Shown: positions 1 through 11,423 of the stretch, one piece after another
How the letters are laid out: every line of letters begins with the position of its first letter
How positions within the stretch are numbered: the first letter of the stretch is position 1
Assembly: GCA_015501605.1 (NCBI GenBank)
Contig: JADNRZ010000034.1
Coordinates: 62,001-126,000 of the forward strand
Length of the DNA: 64,000 nucleotides
DNA from: Panaeolus papilionaceus
Lineage: Eukaryota; Basidiomycota; Agaricomycetes; Agaricales
Direction of reading: 5' to 3'
Notes under the pieces: model-generated
The model's input: the letters and a program-made list of their open reading frames with translations, nothing else
What the model was told of the DNA's origin: nothing
Databases searched by the model: none
Program-made: the position numbers and the translations under genes

Positions 1-109
1 TTCTTCTCGTTTGGGGGTGCAATCATACTGATCCATGATTTGATTTGTAGTGAGCGCGATTAAGAAGAGACTGGAGAGGGAAGCGGCAGAAGCTGGGGAG
101 GAGGATTGA
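1..109 (+). CDS. 3' terminal exon of a gene truncated by the window edge
   Basis: An acceptor TTTGTAG ends at position 50. The exon from 51 reads in one frame as a charged helical tail (SAIKKRLEREAAEAGEED) and stops at TGA 107-109. The Lys/Glu/Ala composition looks like a real C-terminus, not random intergenic sequence. Positions 1-50 are probably intron, possibly with a little upstream exon. The product cannot be identified from 18 residues. The downstream sequence to about 840 has no gene. Confidence 0.4.
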
Positions 110-849
110 GTCTGAGCATATCTCGCATTCATTTTCGATGCTCACCCTTGGTGCCAGTATGTGGAGTGATTCATGGTTGACGGATCCCGCCCCGGCCTTC
201 TATTTTCATTCATTGCCGTCGCTGGTCATCGCTGTCGCTTTATACAAACATCATTTTTTCCTCGTTTTGATCAACGTCATTTGTTGTATCTTTATTTCGA
301 TTCGGGTTTTAGTTACACACGGTCTTTGATTTGTGGTTCCCCCTTCCTTACTTCGAGTTTTCGAGGCGTTTTATGGTCTTTTTGTTCGTTTTATTTCTCG
401 CTCTCTTCTGACATCCACTCGTGGTTTCAATGCGCTTCGTCAGCCCACATCGTCGCTTTACCCCTACCTCGATATTCCCCTCGTTATTTTGCACTTCCTC
501 ATTCATTTTATGTCGTCGCTCTCCTCGCACGCTCTCGTATATTCGCCTTGCTTCATCATCAGCCCCATCCTCCACTCGTCGCTTATTCCAATTTGAATTG
601 GCATTTGCGTTCGATTCGATATTATACGTATAGAATGCGATATATTTGGGGAAATACAATCATGTATATCTTGATTCGAGTGTGGTTCCTTGTTGTGTGG
701 GGTTCGGGTTTAAATTGCTACGCTGCAAGAATGACAGGATGGTCGTCAGCACCAGTGCGTCTCAGTGCGCCTCTCCCTCGTCATTTGAGCCAGACACACT
801 AATCGAGGAGTAGGTAGGGTTTGGGGACCGCTCGCTCGTTTGATAAATG
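110..849. other. Intergenic, T-rich on the + strand, no gene recognised
   Basis: Open frames run through this stretch on both strands (for example 173-802), but they overlap one another, are rich in Phe, Ser and His, and resemble no family. Composition alone explains them. I see no splice structure, RNA gene or repeat here. Confidence 0.5.
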
Positions 850-1022
850 GGTGCAGTCAGCCAAGGAGGCTCGATATTTGTTGCTGATTGAGGAAATCGC
901 TGCTGCTCGTGCGCTTGCGATTCATGAAGCGGTCGATGAGCAGGGTCTATGAGACTTGGATTGCTGCACGAGGGGAAGGGCGTACGAAGTGTTCTCTTGG
1001 TGGGTGGCTCTTCAGGATCCAG
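850..1022 (+). pseudogene. Relic of the 3' end of an F-box/LRR gene
   Basis: This stretch aligns base for base, with scattered changes, to 3955-4123, the last coding part of the F-box gene at 2498-4123. Shared landmarks are AAGGAGGCTCGATATTT, the ATTGCTGCTGCTCGTG-type block, and CGTACGAAGTGTTCT near the end. The rest of the gene is missing upstream and the frame is broken by an early TGA. It sits directly before a hydrophobin gene, exactly as the intact F-box gene sits before the second hydrophobin. It is therefore the left remnant of a tandem duplication. Confidence 0.75.
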
Positions 1023-1150
1023 TAAATGCTTGACTTGTTCACCTTTTCATATTTTATCTATCTTTTATTATAATCGATGGTTGTTATATTCTGTTGTTGT
1101 GGACGAAACGTACGGTTGAGCCTCTTCTATGAAGTAGGTTACAATTTTAA

Positions 1151-1268
1151 TTTACGAAAACACACTTAAGCATGACGGAACGGAAAAGAACATTGGAAAT
1201 GAGGCAATCGTTTATTTTTTGTGGAACGTTGAATCCCGCAGGCGGATAGAGATGAAAGGTATAAAAAG
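1151..1268 (+). promoter_or_regulatory. Hydrophobin 1 promoter: conserved block and TATA box
   Basis: A TATA box (TATAAAAAG, 1260-1268) lies about 75 bp before the start codon. From about 1151 to 1225 the sequence is nearly identical to 4682-4757 upstream of hydrophobin 2, including GAACATTGGAAATGAGGCAA and a T-rich stretch. The flanks have diverged more, so this block may hold functional upstream elements, although recent duplication is also part of the explanation. Confidence 0.7.
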
Positions 1269-1341
1269 CAACACTCTAGACCTTTGCCTCAGTCTAACAA
1301 ACACCCAAGTTTTACCAACTCAAAAATTTATCTAAACCAAC

Positions 1342-1745
1342 ATGTTCTCCAAGATCTTCGCTGTCCTCGCCCTCGGCGCCGTCGGTGTCTCCGCTGGTGG
1401 CTCATATGCCACCACGTCCGACGGTATCAACTACAGCTGCAACGTCGGTGCCGTCGAATGCTGTGGTCAGATGCACGCGCCATCGAGTGCTGGTGCCGCC
1501 AATCTGATTTCGCTCGTCGGTGTCGCTGTTCAAGAAGTCAGCGGTCCAGTTGGTGCTCAGTGCAGCCCCATCACTGGTATCGGTGCTGGAACTGGCGCTA
1601 ACTGGTTAGTCATTATGCGTGTGCTGGTTAATTGAGTGATTTTGACATGGTTTATTTTAGCGCTTCTTCGCCCGTTTGCTGCGAGAAGAATTTCCAGAAC
1701 CAACTTGTCGGTGTCAACTGCTCGCCCGCCACCGTCGGTGCTTAA
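1342..1745 (+). CDS. Class I hydrophobin, copy 1
   Basis: Two exons (1342-1604, 1661-1745) give a 115-residue secreted protein. The N-terminus is a signal peptide (MFSKIFAVLALGAVGVSA). The eight-cysteine hydrophobin signature is complete: C33-X6-CC-X32-C-X13-C-X5-CC-X12-C, spacing typical of class I. The sixth half-cystine codon region is split by the intron (TG|C makes Cys88). Class I hydrophobins are secreted and self-assemble into rodlet layers at the hypha-air interface. It differs from copy 2 (4875-5278) at only five residues (positions 15, 39, 65, 69, 75). A TATA box precedes it and an AATAAA follows, consistent with strong expression. Confidence 0.96.
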
Positions 1746-1843
1746 ACGATGAGCACTCTCGTAAATGCATGGACTGCCCGGAGCAAAATCGCTCGAATGC
1801 ATTGCTTTTGTTTAGATCGGGTTTATGGTTACATGTTGCGGGG

Positions 1844-1849
1844 AATAAA
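1844..1849 (+). terminator. Polyadenylation signal of hydrophobin 1
   Basis: AATAAA about 100 bp after the stop codon, inside GGGGAATAAATTAGAC. The same motif in the same context follows hydrophobin 2 at 5390-5395. Cleavage sites cannot be read from the sequence. Confidence 0.5.
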
Positions 1850-2188
1850 TTAGACGTATTCTAGTAGTATACCCTCTCACCCTCATGTAGCTGATTACAA
1901 GGGTTACACATTTTTCAATGTCTCTTTGAATTGACTCTCTGCGTTTGAGCATGGTGAAGCCCTCATTGTCGGTTGGATCGTATAGAGTTAACTAACGCTT
2001 CGTGAGTATGTCTATGACTAAGTTGGGATGATCGATGGTCGATGACCTTTTCCGCTTCCACATGCTCGTATTCCAATTGATTGTCTCATTGAGGACGTAC
2101 CCTCACCTTACATCGAATATCTGTTATCGATGACTCAGCCACTTTGTCTCGAGCTCATGTAGCTCATCATAAAGGTTGTGCGCATTCT

Positions 2189-2222
2189 TCGTGTTCTTCT
2201 TCGTGTTCTTCTTCGTGTTCTG
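2189..2222 (+). repeat. Short tandem repeat, 12-bp unit
   Basis: Nearly three head-to-tail copies of TTCTTCGTGTTC, between hydrophobin 1 and the first intact F-box gene. It is absent from the matching place after hydrophobin 2, so it arose after the duplication or was lost there. Confidence 0.7.
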
Positions 2223-2497
2223 GTTTTCATGAGTTGGAATGTGCAAGAACGTCATGTGTATTCAACCAAGCAAACAGCTTGACACAAGTCTAAGTAGAGG
2301 AGTCGGACACAAAAAAATACACTCACCATCGACAGGGCTAATTGGGAGATCGATAAACAGCGATCGTGTTGCATCTGCCAGGCTGGTGATCATGATGAGT
2401 GCTTACGTTACGCGATCCGTCGACACCACCAGGGTTGCACTTGAAAGATCCGTCCCTTGGCTCCTGACTGCCAGCACAACTTCGACTGCATCCAACA

Positions 2498-4123
2498 ATG
2501 TCTGTCTCAGCAAACTCGTCGTCCCAACTCGACACCAGAAAAAACGATGACCCGATCTTTTCTAATGAAATCTTCAAACTTATCATTGACGAAGTTGCCT
2601 CCAACAAAAACCGTCCGGAACGCAAAAGCGACCTGTGCCTCTTGGCTTGCGTTTCTCTGGCTTTTGGACATCTCTGCCAGGCTCATCTTTTCAGCACGAT
2701 AACAATAATACTGGAGAACGGGATTCCCAATTTGACGAAAACTTCGGAAGAACGTCAACAAACGCTTACCAGCAACCCACGCATCGTGTCATACGTTCGT
2801 CACCTCAGGTGCTATGCGTACGTTCTGGATGGTATCATGGGGAGATCCCTTGAAACCCGTTGGGAGAACCACCCACGACCAAATGACAGCGCTATACTCC
2901 AATATCCTCGTATCACTGCTCTGACCCTTGATACCAATACGTCGTACCTCAAGCCCTGCTCCAACGATCCGAACGATATTGGGATCCGACACATCATAGA
3001 CCATTATCTCTCCACCAATAATTTGGTTTCGCTCAATATTAGCGGGGGAACAGAGCTCCCGTTATTGCACATCCTCGCATGTCCTAGTCTTCGACATCTC
3101 TCCTTCAATCGCTGCGGTTTCGCCAGGACGGATAAGGATCTAGACCTTTCTCATGCGCTCCCACAGGGGTTCAATATCAAGACTCTGAACATCGTCGGCG
3201 GGGGATGGGTAGCGAAGTGCACACAGGCCTTGGACCTCCTCTATGCTCATTGTCATCAGCTGGAGGTGATTTCAGTCGAGTGGTCTAATGCGACAGCGGA
3301 ACAAATTGTCGCTGGTCCTGTTCGAGATGCTGTCGAGGTTGCCTTGCCTATACAACCCCCCGTTCTCCTGCATTTTTCCAAGCTTCGCAGTGTTGTGTCT
3401 CAGAAATCGGTGGACTGGCGACATATCTGCGCTATTGCCCAGAGCTCGGGGGTTAAAGCGTTTCCTCGACTACAGCACCTCACCTTCAAGGTCTTGTCAG
3501 CGCACGATATCGAGTGTGGTCCTAATATTGTGTTTGAGCACATTGAGCAACTGGAAGCTGTTGACATTGAAAGTGAGTTAATTTACCTCCCTCCTCTTTG
3601 AAATTTGCATTTCCCTAATAAATTCATGTTGTGAATAGTGTTAATCAGGTGCTCGACCCCACCTGATATAGCACGCTGCACTGTGAACTCCCGTCGCACA
3701 CTCAACACTATCACCCTTCGCTGGTGTCAGGTTCATGAACTCAACGGGTCATCACCTGTCTCTGCTCTCTGCTCCGCTCTCGTAGCTGTGGAAAGGGACA
3801 ATGTTCTCGAAAACATCGTACTCGTATTCGAATTCGATACCGACGAATCAGAATATTCGTCCTTCCACCTCCCTGAGTGGTCCAGACTCGATGCGCTCCT
3901 CATGGACGATGGTGCTTCCAGCCGATTTCCACATTTCAGGAGCATCGAGGTGCAGCTGGTAAAGGAGGCTCGATATTTTGTGGATGAGGAGATTGCTGCT
4001 GCTCGTGAGCTTGTGAAGAGGTCCATGAGCAGAATTTATGAAGCTTGGATTGGTACACGTGAAGGACAGGAGCGTACGAAGTGTTCTGTGTCGGTGGTTC
4101 GTCTCAATCCGCGAGACGGCTGA
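2498..4123 (+). CDS. F-box/LRR-type protein 1
   Basis: Two exons (2498-3572, 3639-4123) join in phase to give 519 residues. The intron is GTGAGT...AATAG. The N-terminus after a short polar tail reads DPIFSNEIFKLIIDEVA..., followed by a Cys/Leu-rich helix pair (LACVSLAFGHLCQAHLFSTI). This is the divergent F-box common in agaricomycetes. The rest is an irregular LRR-like region with repeated LxxLxL strands (for example LVSLNISGG, LRHLSFNRC). In this family the F-box binds Skp1 in SCF ubiquitin ligases and the C-terminal region selects substrates. That role is inferred, because these paralogues are very divergent. It lies between the two hydrophobins and is the intact version of the relic at 850-1022. 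Confidence 0.8.
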
Positions 4124-4681
4124 GTTTTTCATCTTCTTACATTATATGGCGCTTTTGTGATAATCGATAGTTGATATTCTGCTGTTCTTAATGAACCATA
4201 TGGTTGAGCCTCATTTTAAGAAACAGTAGGTTATAGCCGTAAGATAACGCATCCTGTAAATTCTACGAGTGCGACCCAAATGAATCAGGGAACCCGCATC
4301 CTCGGTTGGGCCGCGATCGGGATCCACAGTTGGCAATTTCGGGTCAGTGATGTTCGAGCTAGCAAGTTTGTATGTATGTAAGGAAGTGTCATAAAGTCAA
4401 GAAATAAATGAGGTTTCGATCTACATAATTTTTTTACTTCCTTGAACTCGCTTGGAAAACGCACTAATCTGACCTCCATCTTTGAGTCGAGACGTGATCG
4501 ACTTTACCTGAACCTGAACCAATAAATGCTGCAACTTAAACCTTGGAGGAATGCTCCGACGTCTGTGAGCCATCCTCGATCGAAACTCCTCTGCAATTCC
4601 GTTATGTTATGTTATTGCCAGCAGATGGAACCGAAGGGGTTGCGAGCGACGTCCCGAAATTGAATATGGACGACATATTCA
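4124..4681. other. Intergenic spacer present only in the second duplication unit
   Basis: Between the F-box stop and the hydrophobin 2 promoter there is sequence from about 4240 to 4680 with no counterpart between the F-box relic and hydrophobin 1, where the two are only about 130 bp apart. No gene, repeat or terminal inverted repeats are evident. It is either an insertion in this unit or a deletion in the other. Confidence 0.5.
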
Positions 4682-4798
4682 ATTACGAAAGCACACTATA
4701 ACATGACGGAACGTAAAAGAACATTGGAAATGAGGCAATCGTTTATTTTTTGCGGAACATCGGATCCCGCAGTCGGACGGAGAGGAAAGATATAAAAA
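4682..4798 (+). promoter_or_regulatory. Hydrophobin 2 promoter: conserved block and TATA box
   Basis: TATAAAAA at 4791-4798, about 77 bp before the start codon, the same spacing as in copy 1. The preceding block at 4682-4757 matches 1151-1225 with only a few changes. Confidence 0.7.
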
Positions 4799-4874
4799 CC
4801 ATCTCTCTTTACCTTACTTCCCTCAGTCAAGCAAACACCCAAGTTCAACCAACCCAAAACCTACCTATCTCACC

Positions 4875-5278
4875 ATGTTCTCCAAGATCTTCGCTGTTCT
4901 CGCCCTTGGCGCCGTTGCTGTTTCCGCTGGTGGGTCATACGCCACCACATCGGACGGTATCAACTACAGCTGCAATGTTGGCGCTGTGCAGTGCTGTGGT
5001 CAGATGCACGCGCCATCGAGCGCTGGTGCGGCCAACCTGATTTCGCTCGTCGGGGTTGCTGTTCAAGACGTCAGCGGCCAAGTTGGAGCACAGTGCAACC
5101 CCATCACTGGTATTGGTGCTGGAACTGGCGCTAACTGGTTAGTCGTTCTGCGTTGGCCCGTCACATGATTGATTCTGATATGCTTTCTTTTAGCGCTTCT
5201 TCGCCCGTTTGCTGCGAGAAGAATTTCCAGAACCAACTCGTTGGTGTCAACTGCTCGCCCGCCACCGTCGGTGCTTAA
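4875..5278 (+). CDS. Class I hydrophobin, copy 2
   Basis: Two exons (4875-5137, 5194-5278) encode 115 residues. Exon lengths, intron position and cysteine spacing are identical to copy 1. It has a signal peptide and all eight cysteines in class I spacing. Compared with copy 1 it has Ala15, Gln39, Asp65, Gln69 and Asn75. The introns have diverged more than the exons, as expected for a fairly recent tandem duplicate under coding constraint. The product should be secreted and coat aerial structures. Confidence 0.96.
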
Positions 5279-5389
5279 ACGATAGCACCGTTGAACACGA
5301 ATAAGCTCGCCGGAGATGCGTCATAGTTGAGCAGACTGTTCGTCCGTATTCCTTTTGTTAAAGTGGATTCATGGTTATATCTTGGATGG

Positions 5390-5395
5390 AATAAA
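5390..5395 (+). terminator. Polyadenylation signal of hydrophobin 2
   Basis: AATAAA in the context GGAATAAATTAGAC, about 110 bp after the stop, matching the signal after copy 1. Confidence 0.5.
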
Positions 5396-5940
5396 TTAGA
5401 CTTACTCTAGTAGTATACCCTCATGTTGCTGATCACAAGGATTACACGCGCTCTTCACTGTCTTTCGACTGTTCTGAGTAAGAGTATTTGAGCAGGGTGA
5501 AGGCCTGATTGTCGGTTGGACCGTGCGTAGTTAACTAACGCTTGGTTAATATGTTGATTAGTCACTTGAGATGGTCGACAACCCTGTAAGTCTTTAGTTT
5601 CCACATGCTCGCAATCCAATCGATTGTATTGTTGAGGACGTAACCTCACTTTAGCTCGAATATCGTTTATCGATGTCTCATCTCGAGCATCTTCTCCTTA
5701 GTAAACAACGCTGAACCAGACAAGGGTGCAGAGCCAGATACAATTACGAAACTCCTCGTTAATAGTATTATCAACCGAGTATCTTGTGTGTGCTTCGATG
5801 TATACAGCCCATTATTATCGCATCATGTGGACTTCGTATATCTCCTTGACTGTCTCAAGTTGACGTCACATATATTCTCCCACGCAATACCACCCAACAA
5901 CATTACATTGCTGTCCTCCTACTCTCTGCCTCTGCCCATA

Positions 5941-7517
5941 ATGACTATTATCTCAAGTGTCAGCAGATCAGACCACGCCGGTCCTCCGTATCCTGTCTTC
6001 CCGTTGGAGGTTTTTCAACTCATTATCGAAGCTGCGACCCAGGCCGCTGATAACTATGAACTCAGTCGGTTCGATATCATTTCCCTCAGTCTCGCCTGTC
6101 GTGCCTTCCACAAGCACTGTCGCCCTTACCTATTCAGAGATGTGGAGATAAAACTCAGAGGCTCATTTAAATCCGCTCGCAGACTTGCTGCATTGATAGA
6201 GGAACAACCGATCCTTACTAGTTTCATGCGCAATGTCTCATGGGCCGAAGATTTTGGAATGGCATCCTACCTGAAGGATTCAGCAATCCCCAACATCCAG
6301 AACCTCTTTCATCTTCCCAGAGTCCAGTCATTAAAGCTCGAGAATATAGGCTCACATTACTGCACTTACGACAAACAAATAGAGTATATCGAGAGTTTCG
6401 GAGTTGTATGGCCCCTGCACTCGTACATCTCCTCTGGCACACTCACGACCCTCTCTATTTGCTGCGTACATCAATTCCCCATCCTCCAAGTTTTATCTTG
6501 TCCTACGTTGAAGGCCCTAAAGTTGGATACTACGTCCCTTAAACGCTGGGATGCTCCTGCATCACCAGATGTCCTGACAAAAGGATTTAAACTCAAGACA
6601 TTTGAATTCCGGGAATATTGGGGCGAGATGAACGTCCCCTTTCCGCTACTTGCTTATTGTTCACATCTTGAAGAGCTCGATGTCTTTAATAACAGGTTCA
6701 GTGAACCGGCCGACCCGCAGCAATTCCCCATGTCTGCACCACCTAATTCAAGTTTCGAACGGGTTACGTCCATAAAGTCACGGGGAGTTGTTGATTGGTC
6801 CTATCTTTGTTCTCCAGGTCATTCTGCTGGAGTGAAGGCATTTCCTGCGTTAAAACGTCTTCATTTTATTATCCGCGGCGCACTCAGCGCTACAAATGGT
6901 CCCAATCTTATTTTTCAACATATCAGTACCCTGGAGGAATTGACACTTGACGGTATATCGGTTTCATCATCGTTATGTTCAAGATGCTCACGAGTAGCGA
7001 TTGCATAGTCGATGACGTCAACGACCTCAAGCTGGTGGACCTTGGGCGGTGCTTATCCGAATCCGCATCGACGTTGAGGACTATATCCATTGATTGGGCC
7101 CTCCGAGGTTATTATGGACCGCTCATCGAAAATCTTTGCGATGCCATGGAGACAGTGTCCCATGCCAACACCTTACAATCCATCAGCCTGAAGCTCTCGA
7201 TAACGAGCCCCCGGGAAGAACTATTCAAAACACGACTCGGGCAGTGGAAACGACTGAATTCTCTGCTGACGAATGACGGACGGGCAGGATTCCCCCATAT
7301 GAGGGAAGTGCGGATAATATTGGATGTCACAATTGAGGGCTGGGGACCTGACCCTACGAAAAATCCTTGGCAGTTTGAAAAAGCTCTGAAGGACTCTTTA
7401 CACCAATTGCTTTCTACTCCAGAGATAGATGTGATTTGTCAAGTTGATGATATGAAGGTAGTCATTACTAACCCCGCAAGGACTTCATATCTTGAACCTA
7501 CTACGATAGTTATTTGA
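5941..7517 (+). CDS. F-box/LRR-type protein 2
   Basis: Exons 5941-6952 and 7009-7517 join in phase across a 56-nt intron (GTATAT...CATAG) to give 506 residues. The frame is open back to 5788, but ATG 5941 is preferred. The residues just after it (PPYPVFPLEVFQLIIEAATQ) form the F-box-like start seen in relatives, and the extra upstream residues are hydrophobic and unlike them. The F-box helices extend to about residue 70 (LSLACRAFHKHCRPYLFRDV). LRR-like strands follow (LTTLSICCVHQFPIL). It is a paralogue of the 2498 gene and completes the interleaved array with the hydrophobins. An SCF substrate-adaptor role is inferred. Confidence 0.8.
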
Positions 7518-8475
7518 GACCTTGAATGTGCAATGAGAGGAAATTTTCTGAATGTTGTGTATGCTAACGTGGACGGTATCATCGCGAGTGAAATATTTTG
7601 CAGCAAGCCGAAAGTGCTAAGTGTAATACCTACCCCTAATCGATTCGCCTGAGTAGTGCCGAATGTCTTCGTCTCGACGCGCTCGTCACAGCACGTGAAA
7701 GTGATACGTGATGATAGTCACCCAGGCTTGGCTGAGCTCTCCCTCGACTTAGGACTCCATCTTATAAACATGTTCGCTATCCAACATCCCTTCGTCACCT
7801 CTTAGTATACCTACTGTGCATCCGTCGCATTACCCGCGGATTGGAGATGGCCTTCAATATTCAAAATTCTGAAGAGACTGATGTCTTGTACAAAGGGTTT
7901 GGCTGGGTCTGGCTGACAAGTACGAACAACAAAGTGTTGTGATACTCGACTGAGGCGGCGCAGCAGAATAAGACATCACTGCACTTTGAAAATCTTGACA
8001 GATTCGGATCCCAAGCCTTCATCTGGTAATTGAAGGAATAAACAAACAATGGCGCGTCTTATGCATGTCTTAAAATCCATCAGTTAACACTCCCGTGATA
8101 CGATTGTCTTCGGTTATAGGTACGATTCTCGACAGCAACTTGAATTCTGAAGTGGCTAATATACGGTGTGCGCATCTCTATTTCAGCTATCTACAAATAC
8201 ATCTGAGCAAACCCACCTTTCATGGGTTAGAATAACAATGCTCAACATTGGGATTCCTGGCTTGGAATCGAGCGAAGACCCGTCTCTTGTCAACTGTGCC
8301 TTTCCAGGGTGACTTCGTTAATTCTCTGCCTTGTTTCTGAGACTGCCATGCCCGCTCCAAGATGACGGTGCTGGTGCCTTGAATTGTTGAAGTCTTGAGA
8401 AATGGAGAGCCTATTCGCATTTAAACAGAACTTCAGTTCAACGTCCATCTTATTTCTCATTTCTTATTTTCCGTC
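7518..8475. other. Intergenic, no gene recognised
   Basis: Only short unsupported frames occur, such as 7861-8049 on the minus strand. The last 80 bp before 8476 are rich in C and T, typical of a basidiomycete core promoter. Confidence 0.5.
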
Positions 8476-10662
8476 ATGACTGCTACTGTTTCTATCAAAA
8501 GCCACACCACCTCGTCTCACCCTCGTCCCCATATTCTCTACACCATTGAGGCTAACCTCGATGGTCGCCTCTACACTGCTCAGAGGAGGTACTCTGAGGT
8601 GGGTTTCCATCCACTGTCAGGAAATTAATTTGTTCTGACCAACGTATTTCTAGTTTGTGGCCCTTCATGGCACGTAATTTCCGACTGGCTGTCTTCATAT
8701 GTGCTGATTTGTTCATTTAGTTGAGCTGAAGGACCCTTACAACCTGCCCCCTAAACGCCTTCTCACTACCACCTTTGTCCCTTCTGCCTGGCTTGATAAT
8801 ACTCTCATCAACGAACGTAAGGCTGGCCTTCAGGAGTATCTATCTGACCTCCTCGCCACCCCCAAGTATCAGGACAAACCCGTTGTTTTCGAGTTCCTCT
8901 CCGCCCAGACTCTTGAACGCGAACGCGATGGCAAATTCGACTTGGAAGATGCTCTTCCCTCGACCATGACCAGGGCGAAGGCACTCAATCTCGCCTCCAA
9001 CCCCATGGAGAGCGAAATCAGCACTGCTGCTGCCATGATCAACGCCTCTTACTACGCTGATTGGGCTGCTGGAAGGCTTCCTCCTGAGAACGTCGATTTC
9101 TCCAAGTTCGACATCATTTATTTCTGTGAGTTTGACTCTTGATCTTTTTCTACATTGTCGATTTGAACGTCCTGTATCAGCCTTTGTCACCCCAAGCTCT
9201 ACATTCGGCATCAACTGGGGAAATGGTGGCCAGGCCCTTTTGAAGCGTCTTGTCACAGCCGCGAAGAATAGCGGCTACGGAACCAGGATCTGTCTTGCTG
9301 TTGGTAAGTTCTGTTCTCGCTCTATTCACCTCGCTTGCGTTGAGATTTTTCGCAGGTGGTTGGGGCGGATGCTACTATTTCAGCGAGGCTTGCTCCACTG
9401 CTTCCAACCGCACCAAGTTTGCCAATGCTATGATCAGTGCCGTCAACACTCTCAACCTTGATGGTACGTATTGATTTCTTTATGCCCCACTTCTTTTCGC
9501 AAACTAATTCGTTTAGGTATCGATTTGGACTGGGAGTACCCCAACTCTCCTGGTGCTGGCCAGCCCTACCGCGCTGCCGACGCTGCAAATCTTTTGCTCC
9601 TCATCCAACTCTTGCGTGCTGCTCTCGGTATGTCCTCGTTCCGTTGACGTTTTCACGATGCTCACAGTTTTACTCTTTAGGCCCTTGCAAAATTCTCAGC
9701 GCTGCTGTCGCTCATATGCCATGGTTAGGATCCAATGGCAAACCCCTGACCGATCTCACTGCCTACGCTGCAGAACTCACCTACGTGAACATCATGTAAG
9801 ACCTCTTACGAGTTTATTTTTCTTCGTCGCTAACAATCAATTTTGCTATAGGAACTACGACGTGTGGGGAGCTTCTGCTAACCCTGGGCCCAATGCCCCC
9901 ATGGGTAAGTAAAATATTGCATATCTTGGGTCCCAGAATTGACATCTCTCTCAGGCAATCTGTGCGGCACATCTTGGCAACCCCAGGCCAGCGCTCAAGC
10001 TGCTCTCGAACAGTGGAAGAAGGCCAACTTCCCTGGCTGGAAGGTATGTACGCCATACCATAACCATTTTCTTCTCTCTGAACCTCCGTCCACAGATCCT
10101 TCTTGGTCTCGCTCTCTACGGTTACGTATCCAAGAGCTCCAAGACCGTTCTTACTGGTAGCTCCATGCCCACCGATGGAATGCTCCTCCTCACCAAGGAT
10201 GATGTTACCGAATTCGCCGAGACCCACCCCATCTTCCTCAACGGAGCCCATGCCAACCCCCCTCACTCTGAGCAAGATGAGCCTATCAAGACCCAGGCTA
10301 CTCTCACCTCGTGGTGGGGAAGGCAGATTCCGTTCTATGAGATCGTGAGGGCTGGTGCTCTCGTCAAGCGGTCCGATGGCAACTATGGCCAGGCCGGCGG
10401 TTTCACGATGGGCTGGGATAACTGCAGCAACACCCCTTATCTCTTCAAGACCAGTGAAACGACTGTCATTTCCTACGATGGTTAGTGTCGCGTTTCTTCC
10501 TCTTATTTATCGACTAACTGTCTGATTTTAGATACCTGGTCTCTCACTGATAAGGCCAAGTTCGCCCGGGAAGCTGGTATGGCTGGATGCTTCACTTGGT
10601 CCATGGATCAGGACGATGGTCTCACTCTTACCAACGCCATCCACAAGGGGCTGGGCAAGTAA
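8476..10662 (+). CDS. PX domain-GH18 fusion protein, copy 1
   Basis: Eleven exons (8476-8598, 8654-8669, 8721-9125, 9181-9303, 9356-9463, 9517-9627, 9681-9795, 9852-9904, 9955-10043, 10096-10480, 10532-10662) give 552 residues. Residues about 15-110 are a PX (phox) phosphoinositide-binding domain, with the RRYSEF core and the LPPKRL loop. From about 165 on is a GH18 TIM barrel: LAVGGWGG on strand 3, the catalytic motif DGIDLDWE with Glu265 as acid, MNYDVWG, LGLALYGYV, and a final CFTWSMDQDD. All active-site residues needed for GH18 hydrolysis are present. There is no signal peptide, so the protein should be cytosolic or attached to endosomal or vacuolar membranes, odd for a chitinase. Intron 2 must use a GC donor (8670) to stay in frame. 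It is paralogous to 13868-16288. Confidence 0.92.
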
Positions 10663-11423
10663 ATATTCCCTTCCATGTGTACTCTTACTGCGACGCCCTA
10701 TACAATTCTCATGTTCACGCCATATTCATTTACCTTCTTGTAACGACCCTTTATGAACGATAATGAGTCCATGTCTGGACCAATTATCTAACTGTATTTA
10801 TATTGAGTCTATAATAAATGGTTCTTCGGCGTTTAGCCGTCGTCTGCTTTTTGAGATCGCTGTCAATATAGTCTTTTCTATATCGCTTCTAGCCATCTAA
10901 ATCAAATAGAGGAAGACCTGTGATCTGTTTTAATCTCATGTCGAACCTAGTCGAACCCAATGCCTGAGTGCCATCAAGGCCTTGTGACGCTCAGAACTTC
11001 TGATCGCACACGACCGCTCTTTGCTCCACACCATCATCCCGTCACCAGCTCATCTCCTGCCAGCAGCTTCGCACAAGGTTCCCTCGCGAAGTCAAGGGAC
11101 ATAACCCAAACAAAGCATTTTTCACGACATTGTTTCTATTTTAATGGCTACCTTGTAAGCGATACTGCTCCGCCCGCGGTGCAAGACCCGATTTTTTCAT
11201 AATGATGACTTTTAGGCGTGACAATGTGGTTTATTTTTACACCTTTCTCCAACGATGACCATTCTCCTCAGGTCAAAGAAGTCAGAATATAATAAAGATG
11301 GAAATGAAGCATACGGTGCACCACATGCGCTAATCGGCTTCTACTCGCGGAGTGTCAGAGCGGCGTTGTACTTAAACTCAAGGATATCACAGTGCACGAC
11401 TGAACCAGACCGCCTCTCTCGCA
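10663..11423. other. Intergenic between PX-GH18 copy 1 and the secreted hydrolase gene
   Basis: Contains the 3' end of the PX-GH18 transcript (AATAAA near 10814) and the promoter of the next gene. I recognise no further gene. Confidence 0.5.

Noticed and set aside
173..802. Long open frame on the + strand before the hydrophobin array
   Set aside because: Overlaps other open frames on both strands, has a composition-driven Phe/Ser/His-rich product and no splice or family features.
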